From contig NZ_JACHHA010000002.1 of assembly GCF_014202495.1 (NCBI RefSeq), positions 62,001-126,000 on the forward strand: a stretch of 64,000 bases of DNA, in the 5' to 3' direction. Numbering within the stretch: the first letter of the stretch is position 1; each line of letters begins with the position of its first letter. The DNA is from Cerasibacillus quisquiliarum. Its GTDB lineage: Bacteria; Bacillota; Bacilli; Bacillales; Amphibacillaceae. The notes under the pieces are model-generated. The model saw only the letters and a list, made by a program, of their open reading frames with translations. It had not been told where the DNA came from and ran no database searches. Shown piece after piece: positions 33,487 to 42,694 of this stretch. The position numbers and the translations under genes were made by a program.

Positions 33487-35226
33487 TTATAAATCTTTGT
33501 CTTTATCCAATTCATATTTTTCTATTTTATAGTATAGGTTACGAACTGAAATACCTAATGCTTTAGCTGTTTTTGTCTTATTATAATGATTGACACGGTA
33601 TGCATGCATGACATATTCTTTTTCAAATTGTTCCATTGCTTCTTCTAATGATTGAGTTGAATTTTTATGGGACTCGATTTTATGATATGAAATCGGATAT
33701 GTCCAAAGGCTGGGTAAATGATGTTTTTCAATGATTTCTTCATTTGGCTTCATATAAATCATCGCACGACCAATTACATTTTCAAGTTCACGAACATTTC
33801 CTGGCCAATCATATTCCATTAATTTGTTTAATGCTTCTTCTGAAATGGATTTTACTTGACGACCATAATTTTGGTTAAGCCTTTTAATCATGTGCTCTAC
33901 TAAATGCGGTATATCAGATAACCGCTTTATTAAGGGGGGTACATATATTGGAATACGATTTAATTGAAAATAAAGTTCCTCATTAAAATCCTCGATACGA
34001 ATGGCTTTTTCTAAATTTTTATGGGTTGCCGCAATCATTCGTACATTAACTTTAATCGATTCTGTTCCACCAATTCTAACGATAGTCTGTTCTTGAATAA
34101 CATGTAGTAGCTTTTTTTGTAAGCGGAGCGACAGCTCACTGATTTCATATAGAAAAAGACTCCCTCCATCAGCTTCTTCAATCAAGCCTTTTTTTCCACC
34201 AGGTTGAGCATCTGGAAAAGCATCCCCTACATATCCAAATAGTTCAACTTCTAACACTTTTTCGGACAATGTGGCACAATTAACACGAATAAACGGATAA
34301 CTATGACGTTTACTTTCGTTATGAATGGCGTGAGCAATGAGCTCTTTACCAGTTCCCGAAGGTCCTCTTAACAATACAGGGACAGGTGCTTTCGCTGCAA
34401 CTTTTGCTTGTTCTAAAGCTAATTTCATCTCATCAGAATGAGCAATAATATCAGAAAACCGATATGTCGCTTCAAGATTTCGAATACGTTCTTTTGCTTT
34501 TTTCAGTTCATCTGTTAGTGTTACGATTTCTGAGACATCATGAATCACACCGACACTACCACGAAGCTTTTGATCGACGATAACAGGTGCAACATTTACG
34601 AGAACTTCTTTTTTATTCGGTCCAACTTTTAAACGGACACCACGAACAGGTTGTTTCGTATTTAATACACGCATATGTACACTATCGCCTTCTATAATAT
34701 CGATTGTTGCTGGTTTACCTATGACATCTACTTCTTGCAAACCCGTTATCCGGGTATATGCTGGATTCACATAGAGACCTTTTCCTTCATGATCGACAAC
34801 ACTAATCGCATCATCAAATGAATATAGAATGGCTTCAAGCATCGTTTTAACTTCTTTTAATTCTTCATGCTGGGTCATTAATTCATCTTGCTTTATTTGG
34901 CCTTCAATTTCTTTTCTGAGAATAAAATCATACATAAGCTGTGATAAAGCGTAAGGGATAATAGTTGTGTCCCCTCGTGGCGTGAATGATTGTTGAATTC
35001 TATGATCATCAATTGTCATGAAAACATAGTCAAATTTATTTTGTCTACTAATACAGTCTTTCCACAGGTGACAAGATGGTATATTGTGTTCTTTAGCGTA
35101 ACGCATACCTGGTGCAGTCTGATCATAATCAAAAACTAAAATATCATCTATATACGTTAACGAATGAAGTAATTTTAGAAATGTTGTTCCCATTTGGCCT
35201 GCACCAATAATTAATATTTTTTTCAT
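33487..35226 (-). CDS. bkdR: BkdR-like sigma-54 activator family regulator with degenerate AAA+ motifs
   Basis: The 579-residue protein has an N-terminal Rossmann-like segment (ILIIGAGQMG), a PAS domain (about 125-235), a sigma-54 activator AAA+ domain (about 258-490) and a Fis-type HTH (545-575). Walker A is intact (GPSGTGKE, 288-295). The GAFTGA loop that contacts sigma-54 reads DAFPDA (335-340), the Walker B Asp is Tyr360 (LFLYE), and the two arginine-finger positions are Asn415 and Gln421 (FNEELYFQLN versus usual FREDLYYRLN). Sensor II GNVRELENV is kept. The start follows AGGAGGAGG. It lies directly upstream of bcd as BkdR does in B. subtilis, but probably does not act as a normal sigma-54 ATPase. 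Confidence 0.85.
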   Translation of the reverse strand: MKKILIIGAGQMGTTFLKLLHSLTYIDDILVFDYDQTAPGMRYAKEHNIPSCHLWKDCISRQNKFDYVFMTIDDHRIQQSFTPRGDTTIIPYALSQLMYDFILRKEIEGQIKQDELMTQHEELKEVKTMLEAILYSFDDAISVVDHEGKGLYVNPAYTRITGLQEVDVIGKPATIDIIEGDSVHMRVLNTKQPVRGVRLKVGPNKKEVLVNVAPVIVDQKLRGSVGVIHDVSEIVTLTDELKKAKERIRNLEATYRFSDIIAHSDEMKLALEQAKVAAKAPVPVLLRGPSGTGKELIAHAIHNESKRHSYPFIRVNCATLSEKVLEVELFGYVGDAFPDAQPGGKKGLIEEADGGSLFLYEISELSLRLQKKLLHVIQEQTIVRIGGTESIKVNVRMIAATHKNLEKAIRIEDFNEELYFQLNRIPIYVPPLIKRLSDIPHLVEHMIKRLNQNYGRQVKSISEEALNKLMEYDWPGNVRELENVIGRAMIYMKPNEEIIEKHHLPSLWTYPISYHKIESHKNSTQSLEEAMEQFEKEYVMHAYRVNHYNKTKTAKALGISVRNLYYKIEKYELDKDKDL

Positions 35227-35319
35227 ATCAACCTCCTCCTGCAAGGATCTGCACAGTTTCATCATACTTCAATCTGCAATATTTTTCAAATGAATTTTTA
35301 GCTTTTTTTAAAACATATC

Positions 35320-35328
35320 TGTTATACT
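35320..35328 (+). promoter_or_regulatory. Extended -10 promoter candidate for yqzF
   Basis: TGTTATACT is an extended -10 element (TGN plus TATACT) 32 bases before the yqzF start. A clear -35 was not seen, as expected for extended -10 promoters. Confidence 0.45.
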
Positions 35329-35360
35329 ATATATAGACAAAATGAAAAGGGGCATTAAAG

Positions 35361-35591
35361 GTGGGCAGAATCATTGCATTTCTATTACTATTAATACCCG
35401 GTGTATTATCTGTTATTGGAATTAAGCTCATGCGTGACACATTATTCAATGAGTTTCATCCAATTTTTCTTCATACAAGCATTCAATTTATTGTTGGACT
35501 CATTTTACTTGTAGGGGGCTTTATGTTCATCGGTGGTTTTATTGTGCATAGAGACCGAAAGAAAAATCTTATTACAAAAGAGAAAAAGTGA
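35361..35591 (+). CDS. yqzF: YqzF/DUF2627 small membrane protein, 76 aa
   Basis: A 76-residue protein with two hydrophobic helices (about 4-20 and 40-63) and a Lys-rich C-terminus; the motifs RIIAFLLLLIPG and GVLSVIGIKLMRD match DUF2627 (B. subtilis YqzF). The family often lies next to the bkd operon, as here, divergent from bkdR. The start is a GTG with AAAAGGGG about 10 bases upstream. Function unknown. Confidence 0.85.
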   Translation: MGRIIAFLLLLIPGVLSVIGIKLMRDTLFNEFHPIFLHTSIQFIVGLILLVGGFMFIGGFIVHRDRKKNLITKEKK

Positions 35592-35597
35592 TTTTTT

Positions 35598-35627
35598 AAA
35601 ACCTTGCATCATGAAAGGTTTTTTTCT
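35598..35627 (+). terminator. Terminator after yqzF
   Basis: AAAACCTT / AAGGTTTT form an 8-bp stem with a 9-base loop and a run of T after it, ending the yqzF transcript before the aspartokinase gene. Confidence 0.7.
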
Positions 35628-35677
35628 AAAAATGTGGTATGATTAAACATAAAAATAATAACCTGGGGAGATTTACA

Positions 35678-37027
35678 ATGAAAGTAGTAAAGTTCGGTGG
35701 GACATCTGTAGCTGATGCGAAACAAATTAAAAAAGTCGGAAATATTATAAAGCAGGATGCGGAACGTAAATTTATTGTTGTTTCAGCACCAGGAAAAAGT
35801 GTTCAATATCCAAATAAAATAACTGATCAATTGATTGCATTTTATTATGCGGAAAATAAGCAAGATAAAGATTTCTATTTGCAATCTATTCTTGAACGAT
35901 TTGATCATATGACACGTGAATTAGAGATAGATACGGCAATCGTATCTGAAATTGAAGCGACTATTGAAGCGATTTTACATCATGATAAAGATGAAGAACT
36001 AAAATTAGATGAAATAAAAGCAATTGGTGAAGATAGCTCAGCGAAGATTATAAGTTCATATTTACGGAAGATCGGTGTAGATGCGACGTATTTAAATCCA
36101 AAAGACGCTGGAATTATCGTCAGTAAAGAACCAGGAAATGCGCAAATATTACCAGAAAGTTACGACAATCTCTATCGACTTCGACATGAAACTGGTCGTT
36201 TTGTTATACCTGGTTTCTTCGGCTATACTCATACAAATGAATTGGTTACTTTCTCTCGTGGTGGCTCAGATATAACCGGTTCAATTGTAGCTGCAGGGGT
36301 TCGAGCTTCTTTATATGAAAATTTCACTGATGTTGATTCTGTTTATACGGTAAATCCAAATATCGTTCCTCATCCAAAAAAAATTGATATTTTAACATAT
36401 AAAGAAATGCGTGAATTGTCATATGCTGGTTTTTCCGTTTTTCATGATGAAGCGTTAATGCCTGCTTTTAAATCTCATATCCCTGTAGCCATTAAAAATA
36501 CGAATAACCCTGACAGTAAAGGTACATATATTGTTAGAAAACGTAAACACCATGAAGAATGTGTTGTTGGTATTGCAAGTGATACAGGATTTAGTAGTCT
36601 TTACGTTCGTAAATACTTGATGAACCGGGAAATCGGATTTGGACGAAAATTATTTTCCATCTTAGAAGATGAGGGTGTATCATTTGAACATGCCCCTTCT
36701 GGGATTGACGATATGTCAGTAATTATTAGAGACACACAACTGACACAAGAAAAAGAAAAAAACATGATTCAGCGAATTCAAACGGAGTTAAATCCTGATA
36801 CCGTCCAATTAGAACATGGTTTTGCAATGATTATGATTGTCGGAGAAGGAATGATGAATACGCCTGGGATTGCACATAAAGCGACGACAGCACTTAAACA
36901 GGCTGGAGTTAATATTCGGATGATTAATCAAGGTTCATCAGAAGTATCCATGATGTTTGGTATTCTTGAATCTGATATTAATAAAGCAATCATTTCTCTT
37001 TATGATATGTTTTTTCAGCAAAAATAA
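35678..37027 (+). CDS. Aspartate kinase, YclM/class III type
   Basis: The 449-residue enzyme phosphorylates aspartate, first step to Lys, Thr, Met and diaminopimelate. The nucleotide site VVKFGGTSVADA, aspartate-binding FSRGGSDITG and FTDVDSVYTVNP are present, followed by two ACT domains (about residues 300-445; GEGMMNTPGIA, RMINQGSSEVSMMFG). Length and the lack of an internal beta-subunit start fit the monofunctional YclM (ThrD) class rather than DapG or LysC. The ATG follows CTGGGGAG by 7-8 bases. It is inserted between yqzF and spo0A, a place where B. subtilis has no aspartokinase. Confidence 0.9.
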   Translation: MKVVKFGGTSVADAKQIKKVGNIIKQDAERKFIVVSAPGKSVQYPNKITDQLIAFYYAENKQDKDFYLQSILERFDHMTRELEIDTAIVSEIEATIEAILHHDKDEELKLDEIKAIGEDSSAKIISSYLRKIGVDATYLNPKDAGIIVSKEPGNAQILPESYDNLYRLRHETGRFVIPGFFGYTHTNELVTFSRGGSDITGSIVAAGVRASLYENFTDVDSVYTVNPNIVPHPKKIDILTYKEMRELSYAGFSVFHDEALMPAFKSHIPVAIKNTNNPDSKGTYIVRKRKHHEECVVGIASDTGFSSLYVRKYLMNREIGFGRKLFSILEDEGVSFEHAPSGIDDMSVIIRDTQLTQEKEKNMIQRIQTELNPDTVQLEHGFAMIMIVGEGMMNTPGIAHKATTALKQAGVNIRMINQGSSEVSMMFGILESDINKAIISLYDMFFQQK

Positions 37028-37062
37028 AAAGCGAAGTTCTCAATCGAGGACTTCGCTTTTTT
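37026..37062. terminator. Bidirectional terminator between aspartokinase and spo0A
   Basis: AAAAAGCGAAGTTCTC / GAGGACTTCGCTTTTTT form a long stem with one mismatch and a 4-base loop. The A and T runs on both sides allow it to end both convergent transcripts. Confidence 0.88.
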
Positions 37063-37067
37063 ATCAT

Positions 37068-37850
37068 TTATACAACATGATTTTCTAAGCGTAAACGGTC
37101 AGCTACCATTGCAATAAACTCTGAATTAGTCGGTTTTGTTTTCGTTGCACTGACTGTATAACCGAATATTTTAGAGATCGATTCAATATTTCCTCTATTC
37201 CACGCGACTTCTATCGCATGACGGATTGCACGTTCTACACGAGAAGATGTCGTGTTATATTCCATCGCAATTTTTGGATAAAGTACTTTTGTAATCGAGC
37301 CAAGAAGTTCAATATCATTATAAACCATTGAGATTGCCTTTCTTAAATACATATAGCCTTTAATATGAGCGGGGACACCAATTTCATGAATGACTGAGGT
37401 GATGTTAGCTTCTAAGTTTTTTATATTATTTTGTTTTCTACCGCTCGCACCATTTATTGAATGTGTTAAGACAGTTGGCTTTCCTATAGTTTGGCGAATT
37501 TGATCTGCCAAGTGATCAAGATCAAAGGGCTTTAGTATAAAATAGGATGCACCTAACTCCACCGCCTTTTTCATTACTTCTTCTTGACCAAATGCTGTTA
37601 ACATGATGACATTTGGCATTTTAGTTGCTTTTGTTTTTAATTCTTGTAAAACAGCGAGACCGTCTAAATGAGGCATAATCAAATCAAGTACTAATACATC
37701 TGGCTCGATTTCTTTTAATAAATTAAGACAATCTTTGCCATTATTTGCTACACCAATGATTTCAATATCCCCTTGTGTTACAAAGTAATCCTTTAACATG
37801 CGAATTAATTCTTTATTATCATCAACTAAACATACTTTAATTTTAGACAC
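37068..37850 (-). CDS. spo0A: Sporulation master regulator Spo0A
   Basis: A 260-residue response regulator. The receiver domain has the acidic pocket (VDDN, residues 9-12), phospho-acceptor Asp56 in [16 protein letters not shown], Thr in MLTAFGQE and Lys in FILKPF. The C-terminal DNA-binding domain is strongly conserved ([51 protein letters not shown]). The phosphorelay drives Asp56 phosphorylation and entry into sporulation. The start is a GTG, also the usual case in Bacillus. A sigma-H-like promoter with a 0A box lies upstream and spoIVB precedes it. Confidence 0.98.
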   Translation of the reverse strand: MSKIKVCLVDDNKELIRMLKDYFVTQGDIEIIGVANNGKDCLNLLKEIEPDVLVLDLIMPHLDGLAVLQELKTKATKMPNVIMLTAFGQEEVMKKAVELGASYFILKPFDLDHLADQIRQTIGKPTVLTHSINGASGRKQNNIKNLEANITSVIHEIGVPAHIKGYMYLRKAISMVYNDIELLGSITKVLYPKIAMEYNTTSSRVERAIRHAIEVAWNRGNIESISKIFGYTVSATKTKPTNSEFIAMVADRLRLENHVV

Positions 37851-37895
37851 TTTCCCTATTCCCCTTTCAAAAAAGTATAAACTATCTATAATTTG

Positions 37896-37926
37896 TATTC
37901 GACATAAAACAGATTAATCCTTCTTT
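37896..37926 (-). promoter_or_regulatory. spo0A promoter: sigma-H-like elements with overlapping 0A box
   Basis: On the minus strand AAGGATT (37916-37922) and GAAT (37897-37900) fit the sigma-H -35 and -10 with about the right spacing. TGTCGAA, a perfect 0A box, is at 37898-37904 and overlaps the -10. This fits autoregulated sigma-H-dependent transcription of spo0A about 46 bases before the start. Confidence 0.6.
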
Positions 37927-37959
37927 TTTCTAAAGTTTTTGATGATTATAATGATTTAT

Positions 37960-37995
37960 AAAAGACTTGTGGTCTAAAAGTACCACAAGTCTTTT
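37960..37995 (-). terminator. Terminator after spoIVB
   Basis: AAAAGACTTGTGGT / ACCACAAGTCTTTT is a perfect 14-bp stem with an 8-base loop and a T run on both strands, just after the spoIVB stop codon. Confidence 0.88.
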
Positions 37996-37997
37996 TA

Positions 37998-39275
37998 TCA
38001 ACTCGCATGAGCCATTTCATTTCTTAAATCTATTCCTGTTTCCTGCAACATCCATTCAATATGGACACCATATCCTGAAGTCGGATCATTAACGAAAACA
38101 TGAGTTACCGCTCCAATAATTTTATTGTCCTGTATAATAGGGCTTCCACTCATTCCTTGTACAATACCACCTGTTTTCTCCAATAACTTAGGATCGGTTA
38201 CTTTAATAACCATGCCTTTTGTCGCAGGGCGTTTTTGAGGAATGGTACTTACCACTTCAACAGAAAATTCTTCTACTTTTTCTCCTTCAACTACAGTTAA
38301 TATGGTTGCTGGACCGGGTTTTACTTCATCAGGTAAAGCGACTGATAACGGTTTATCATAATGGCCATTTGATATGTTCTTATCTAACTTCCCAAAAATC
38401 CCAAATGGACTATTTTTATCAATAGATCCAATTTTATTTTCCTTTATTGAAAACTGAGCTTGCTTTTCACCAGGTTCACCGCTGTTCCCTTTTTCGATAG
38501 ATGTTACGGAGGAGCGCACAATTGTGCCATGATGGATATCAATTGGTTTTTTCGTATCCATATCAGATATAATATGACCTAAAGCTCCATACTTTTTTGT
38601 TGTTGGATCAACAAATGTCATTGTACCAATTCCAGCTGCAGAATCACGAATATATAGTCCTATACGATATTCCTTTTCCTGTTTATCTTTTATCGGGTGT
38701 AAAGTTGTATCTAATATCTCATTACCACGTTTCACAGTGACAGATAATGCTGTATCCTTCTTACCAGCTTCATCAACTAATGGCTTAATATCACTCATCT
38801 TTTTAATTTCTTGGTTATTAATTTTTAAAATGACATCACCAGTTTGAATATCAGCATCTTCACCCGGTGATTTAGTTCCAGCTTCAGTCGTGACAAGATG
38901 ATGACCAACAACAAGAACACCACGTGTTTGCAACTGAACGCCAATAGATTGACCGCCTGGAATGACTTTTTTGTTCTCTAATACAGATAAATTGACTTTT
39001 TTAATAGGGAATCCATTAACATGATAAATGATTTCATCACTACCAACGAGTTGTTGGTCAAATTCATATTTAGATTTCGTTTGTGTCATTCCACGATCTT
39101 TTGCAGTTGCTTTTATTGAATCACTAATCTTTGGAAAAATTAATGGACTGTTTTCCTGCATGATCATCATTTCATTAGGAATAGATAAATACTTTTTAAC
39201 AGGGGTTATAAAAGGAATGGTAAATAAGCAAACTAAAATCAAATAACCGAATAAAAACCGAATATTTACTTTCAA
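37998..39275 (-). CDS. spoIVB: SpoIVB serine peptidase
   Basis: A 425-residue S55 peptidase. It has an N-terminal membrane anchor (about 8-25), a PDZ domain (about 90-195; [22 protein letters not shown]), and the catalytic domain with His234 (YGALGHI), Asp361 and Ser376 (GMSGSP), the same triad and spacing as B. subtilis SpoIVB. It is secreted from the forespore and cleaves SpoIVFA, activating SpoIVFB and pro-sigma-K processing. The TTG start at 39273-39275 has AAGGAG 9 bases upstream; the ATG eleven codons earlier does not. It lies between recN and spo0A as usual. Confidence 0.95.
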   Translation of the reverse strand: MKVNIRFLFGYLILVCLFTIPFITPVKKYLSIPNEMMIMQENSPLIFPKISDSIKATAKDRGMTQTKSKYEFDQQLVGSDEIIYHVNGFPIKKVNLSVLENKKVIPGGQSIGVQLQTRGVLVVGHHLVTTEAGTKSPGEDADIQTGDVILKINNQEIKKMSDIKPLVDEAGKKDTALSVTVKRGNEILDTTLHPIKDKQEKEYRIGLYIRDSAAGIGTMTFVDPTTKKYGALGHIISDMDTKKPIDIHHGTIVRSSVTSIEKGNSGEPGEKQAQFSIKENKIGSIDKNSPFGIFGKLDKNISNGHYDKPLSVALPDEVKPGPATILTVVEGEKVEEFSVEVVSTIPQKRPATKGMVIKVTDPKLLEKTGGIVQGMSGSPIIQDNKIIGAVTHVFVNDPTSGYGVHIEWMLQETGIDLRNEMAHAS

Positions 39276-39402
39276 TGTCTCACTCTCCTTCCTTTCAACC
39301 CACACCAATTTTTTTATATCTGTATTTATAACTTGACCTTTTCACTTGTTTTTTAAACGCGTTAAAGATAAGTAAAACAGTGTAAGTTTTCCTTTTTTAA
39401 AA

Positions 39403-39430
39403 TAAAAAAGAGTTAGCTTATGCTAACCCT
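39403..39430 (-). terminator. Terminator after recN
   Basis: GTTAGC / GCTAAC with flanking complementary bases and a 4-base loop form a hairpin followed on the minus strand by a CTTTTTT run. It separates recN from spoIVB. Confidence 0.75.
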
Positions 39431-39438
39431 TTAATAAA

Positions 39439-41145
39439 TTAAATCTTTCTCGCTTGTGCTAATTCAAGTAATTCAGCTGCATGTTGAATAGTTGTTTTGG
39501 TGAGTTCTGAACCCGTTAACATTCGACTTAATTCCTCGATTTTTTCAGCTTTTGTTAATTCTACGACTGTTGTTACTGTACGACCTTCTTTTTTACGTTT
39601 TTCTATAAATAAATGTGTATCTGCCATAGCTGCGACTTGCGGTAAATGTGTAATACATAAGACTTGAGAATCATTCGATATATGATGGATTTTATCTGCC
39701 ATAGCTTGAGCTACACGACCACTCACACCAGTATCCACTTCATCAAAGATCACACTCGTCATTTGTTCTTGTTTAGCAAATATTCCTTTTAAAGCAAGCA
39801 TAATTCTTGATAATTCACCGCCAGAGGCAATTTTATCTAATTCTTTTAACGGCTCTCCTGGATTAGTGGAAATAAAAAAACGCACAAAATCGTAACCGTT
39901 TTCATGTAGGGATGGCTGCTTACCATACGTTCTCTGATGATTGTTTTCAAATGAAACGTGAAATGTTGCATGGTCAAGATATAAATCTTCGAAAGCTTGA
40001 TGTATGTCATTTGTTAAAGCTTTTGCAGCCTTGATTCGTAACTCATGAAGCTGTTTTGCTTCTAAATACGCATCTTTTTCTAATTCATCTATTTGATAGG
40101 CTAACTGTTGTAAATGAGAATCTTTATTGGTAATTTGTTCAATTTCTTCGGAAACCTTTCCCATATATTCTAAAATATCTAATACAGTTGGGCCATATTT
40201 TTTCTTTAGGCGATTGATTTCATCTAATCGTGCTTCTATTTCATTTAGTCGGTCAGAATTAAATGATAACTCATCTATGTACTGCCGTAATTCATAGGTC
40301 ATTTCTTCGATCGTATAGTAAGTATTTGTGATAACTTCTGCTTTATTTTTTATAAATTGATCATAATCGCTTGCTTCTTGTAATGATTGTTGAGCAATAT
40401 GAAGCCAATCCAAACCTTTATTTTCACCATATAAAGCATTATAAGCTCCAGTTATTGCTTGATATGTCCGCTCAATGTTTACCAATTGTTCCCGTTCTTT
40501 TTCTAACTTAAGGTCTTCATCTGGTTGTAATTCAGCTTGTTCAATTTCTTTGTATTGAAATTGAAGTAGGTCTAAGCGATGCGCCATTTTTTGTTCATTT
40601 TCACTTAATTCTCGATAACGTTTTTTAAGCTTTAGAAGTTGATTATAGAGAGATAAATATTCTTCTTTTGTTTTTTTAATATTTTCATAATCATAATAAT
40701 CTAACAACTCTATATGGTAACTTGAATCCATTAAAGATTGTGTTTCGTGTTGAGTATGAATATCAACTAAATACGAACCAATTTCTCTTAATATAGCTAA
40801 TGTTACGAGCTTTCCATTTATTCGGCATATACTTCTGCCTTTATTTGTAATCGTACGTTCAAGTACAATTTCTCCATCCGACAATGTAATACCATATTGT
40901 TCAGCCAGTGAAAAAACAGGATGGTTATCGTCATCAATTATAAATAACCCTTCTAAATCAGCTCTTTTAGTTTTATGTCTTACAAATTCAACAGAACCTC
41001 TGCCTCCAACTAATAATTGGATTGCGTCAATAATAATCGATTTCCCTGCACCGGTTTCACCCGTTAAGACAGTCAATCCTTCTTGAAATTGAATCGATAT
41101 TTCATCAATGATAGTAAAGTTACGAATGGATAACTCAGTAAGCAT
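39439..41145 (-). CDS. recN: DNA repair protein RecN
   Basis: A 568-residue SMC-like ATPase. The N-terminal ATPase half has LTELSIRNFTII and Walker A in TGETGAGKSIIIDA; two coiled-coil arms (about 160-215 and 250-380) enclose a hinge; the C-terminal half has the ABC signature KIASGGELSRIMLA and Walker B in SVIFDEVDTGVSG. RecN is an early responder to double-strand breaks. It follows argR by 42 bases in the conserved tlyA-argR-recN cluster. No LexA box was recognised upstream. Confidence 0.96.
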   Translation of the reverse strand: MLTELSIRNFTIIDEISIQFQEGLTVLTGETGAGKSIIIDAIQLLVGGRGSVEFVRHKTKRADLEGLFIIDDDNHPVFSLAEQYGITLSDGEIVLERTITNKGRSICRINGKLVTLAILREIGSYLVDIHTQHETQSLMDSSYHIELLDYYDYENIKKTKEEYLSLYNQLLKLKKRYRELSENEQKMAHRLDLLQFQYKEIEQAELQPDEDLKLEKEREQLVNIERTYQAITGAYNALYGENKGLDWLHIAQQSLQEASDYDQFIKNKAEVITNTYYTIEEMTYELRQYIDELSFNSDRLNEIEARLDEINRLKKKYGPTVLDILEYMGKVSEEIEQITNKDSHLQQLAYQIDELEKDAYLEAKQLHELRIKAAKALTNDIHQAFEDLYLDHATFHVSFENNHQRTYGKQPSLHENGYDFVRFFISTNPGEPLKELDKIASGGELSRIMLALKGIFAKQEQMTSVIFDEVDTGVSGRVAQAMADKIHHISNDSQVLCITHLPQVAAMADTHLFIEKRKKEGRTVTTVVELTKAEKIEELSRMLTGSELTKTTIQHAAELLELAQARKI

Positions 41146-41187
41146 GAACTTGACACCTCAATTATGTAAAACAATCAAAGATTTTTA

Positions 41188-41637
41188 TTAAAGCATTTCT
41201 AAAAAGCGCGTACGTACAAGTTCAGAATCTTCTTCATGACGGCAAATAATTAAACACGTATCATCTCCACAAATAGTTCCCATGATTTCATCCCATTCTA
41301 AGTTATCAATCAAAACACCTATCGCATGTGCATTTCCAGGCAAAGTCTTTAAGACGATAAAGTGACTAGCATAATCAATTTTAACGAATACATCCATTAA
41401 CAAGCGCTTTAGTTTCGCTAAAGGATTAAAGCGTTGATCACCAGGTAAGCTATACTTATATTCACCACTTGATGATGGTACTTTAACAAGATGCATTTCC
41501 TTAATATCACGGGAAACAGTTGCCTGTGTCACATCAAATCCCAGCTCTTTTAGACGTGTGACCAATTCATCTTGTGTTTCTATATCATTTTCCATAATTA
41601 ATTCTCTAATTTTTATATGACGTTGTAATTTACTCAT
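41188..41637 (-). CDS. argR: Arginine repressor ArgR/AhrC
   Basis: A 149-residue arginine-responsive regulator. The N-terminal winged helix ([32 protein letters not shown]) is followed by the hexamerisation and arginine-binding domain with [11 protein letters not shown] and [14 protein letters not shown]. It represses arginine synthesis and activates catabolism. GGTGGG lies about 6 bases before the ATG. Situated between tlyA and recN, the standard location of ahrC. Confidence 0.95.
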   Translation of the reverse strand: MSKLQRHIKIRELIMENDIETQDELVTRLKELGFDVTQATVSRDIKEMHLVKVPSSSGEYKYSLPGDQRFNPLAKLKRLLMDVFVKIDYASHFIVLKTLPGNAHAIGVLIDNLEWDEIMGTICGDDTCLIICRHEEDSELVRTRFLEML

Positions 41638-41669
41638 TATCGTCCCACCTAACCAATATTAATAAGCAA

Positions 41670-42482
41670 TTATAGACGGTCATGTGCTTCATTAACAGTT
41701 TGTTCTACAGCTCTACGATGTGTTTGATCTGATGGATGTTGTTCTTTTTGCCAACCTAAGTGAAGAAGGAATTCGATATTACCACTGCTCCCAGTAATCG
41801 GAGAAAAAGTTAGATCGAACAAATCATATCCTTCAGCTTTTGCGAAATCGATAATTTTATTTAGGACGGCCATATGAATTTTTTTATCACGTATGATCCC
41901 CTTTTTACCCACTTGATGCCGACCGGCTTCAAATTGAGGTTTAACTAGAGCAATAATATCACTTTGTTTATTTAATATTTTTTTCAAAACAGGTAAAATA
42001 AGTTCTAAAGATATAAATGAGACATCTATTGTTGCGAAGTTTGGCTTTCCGTGTTTAAACAATTCCTCTGTCACATAACGGAAATTAGTTCTTTCCATGA
42101 CAATCACACGCTCATCATTTCTAAGCTTCCAATCCAATTGATTGTATCCGACATCGATTGCATAACTTAACTTAACGCCTCTTTGTAATGCGCAGTCAGT
42201 AAAACCACCTGTCGATGAGCCAATATCAACCATAATTTTGTCTGTTACATCAATAGCAAAATAATCGAGCGCTTTTTCTAACTTTAATCCACCCCGCCCT
42301 ACATAAGGAAATTCCTTCCCTTTTATGTTTAAAGGAATGCTTTGATCAACTTTCATTCCTGGTTTATCCAAACGCATCTCATTTGAAAACACTTTCCCAG
42401 CCATGATAAGTCGTTTAGCCTTTTCTCTCGTTTCGGCTAAATTCCGTTCTACTAACAATACATCTAACCTTTGTTTTGCCAT
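41670..42482 (-). CDS. yqxC: TlyA-family rRNA methyltransferase (YqxC)
   Basis: A 270-residue protein with an N-terminal S4 RNA-binding domain (RLDVLLVERNLAETREKAKRLI) and an FtsJ/RrmJ-type SAM methyltransferase domain (MVDIGSSTGGFTDCALQRG, DVSFISL, LVKPQFEAG). The K-D-K-E-type catalytic residues of 2'-O-methyltransferases are consistent with the KPQFE segment. TlyA enzymes methylate 16S and 23S rRNA and can be haemolytic. It lies upstream of argR, as in B. subtilis. Confidence 0.9.
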   Translation of the reverse strand: MAKQRLDVLLVERNLAETREKAKRLIMAGKVFSNEMRLDKPGMKVDQSIPLNIKGKEFPYVGRGGLKLEKALDYFAIDVTDKIMVDIGSSTGGFTDCALQRGVKLSYAIDVGYNQLDWKLRNDERVIVMERTNFRYVTEELFKHGKPNFATIDVSFISLELILPVLKKILNKQSDIIALVKPQFEAGRHQVGKKGIIRDKKIHMAVLNKIIDFAKAEGYDLFDLTFSPITGSSGNIEFLLHLGWQKEQHPSDQTHRRAVEQTVNEAHDRL

Positions 42483-42694
42483 TTGTTTAAGTCCTTTTTA
42501 TTAATTTTATCAAAATGAATCTTTATCAATATCGTTCGTTTCATTTCAGCGAAGACCTAAATAGCTGTTGCTACAAACCCGCAGTTGAAAAACGCTAAGC
42601 TTTTACGTGCCCCTTGTATCCTTAAACAGAGTTATTATCATTTAATCGTTTTTTAAAAAATGTTGTCTTATAAGAAGCTGTTTATGAATTCTAC

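Noticed and set aside
41146-41187. LexA box upstream of recN
   Set aside because: No GAAC-N4-GTTC-like sequence in the short gap; recN is probably read from upstream in the tlyA-argR-recN cluster.
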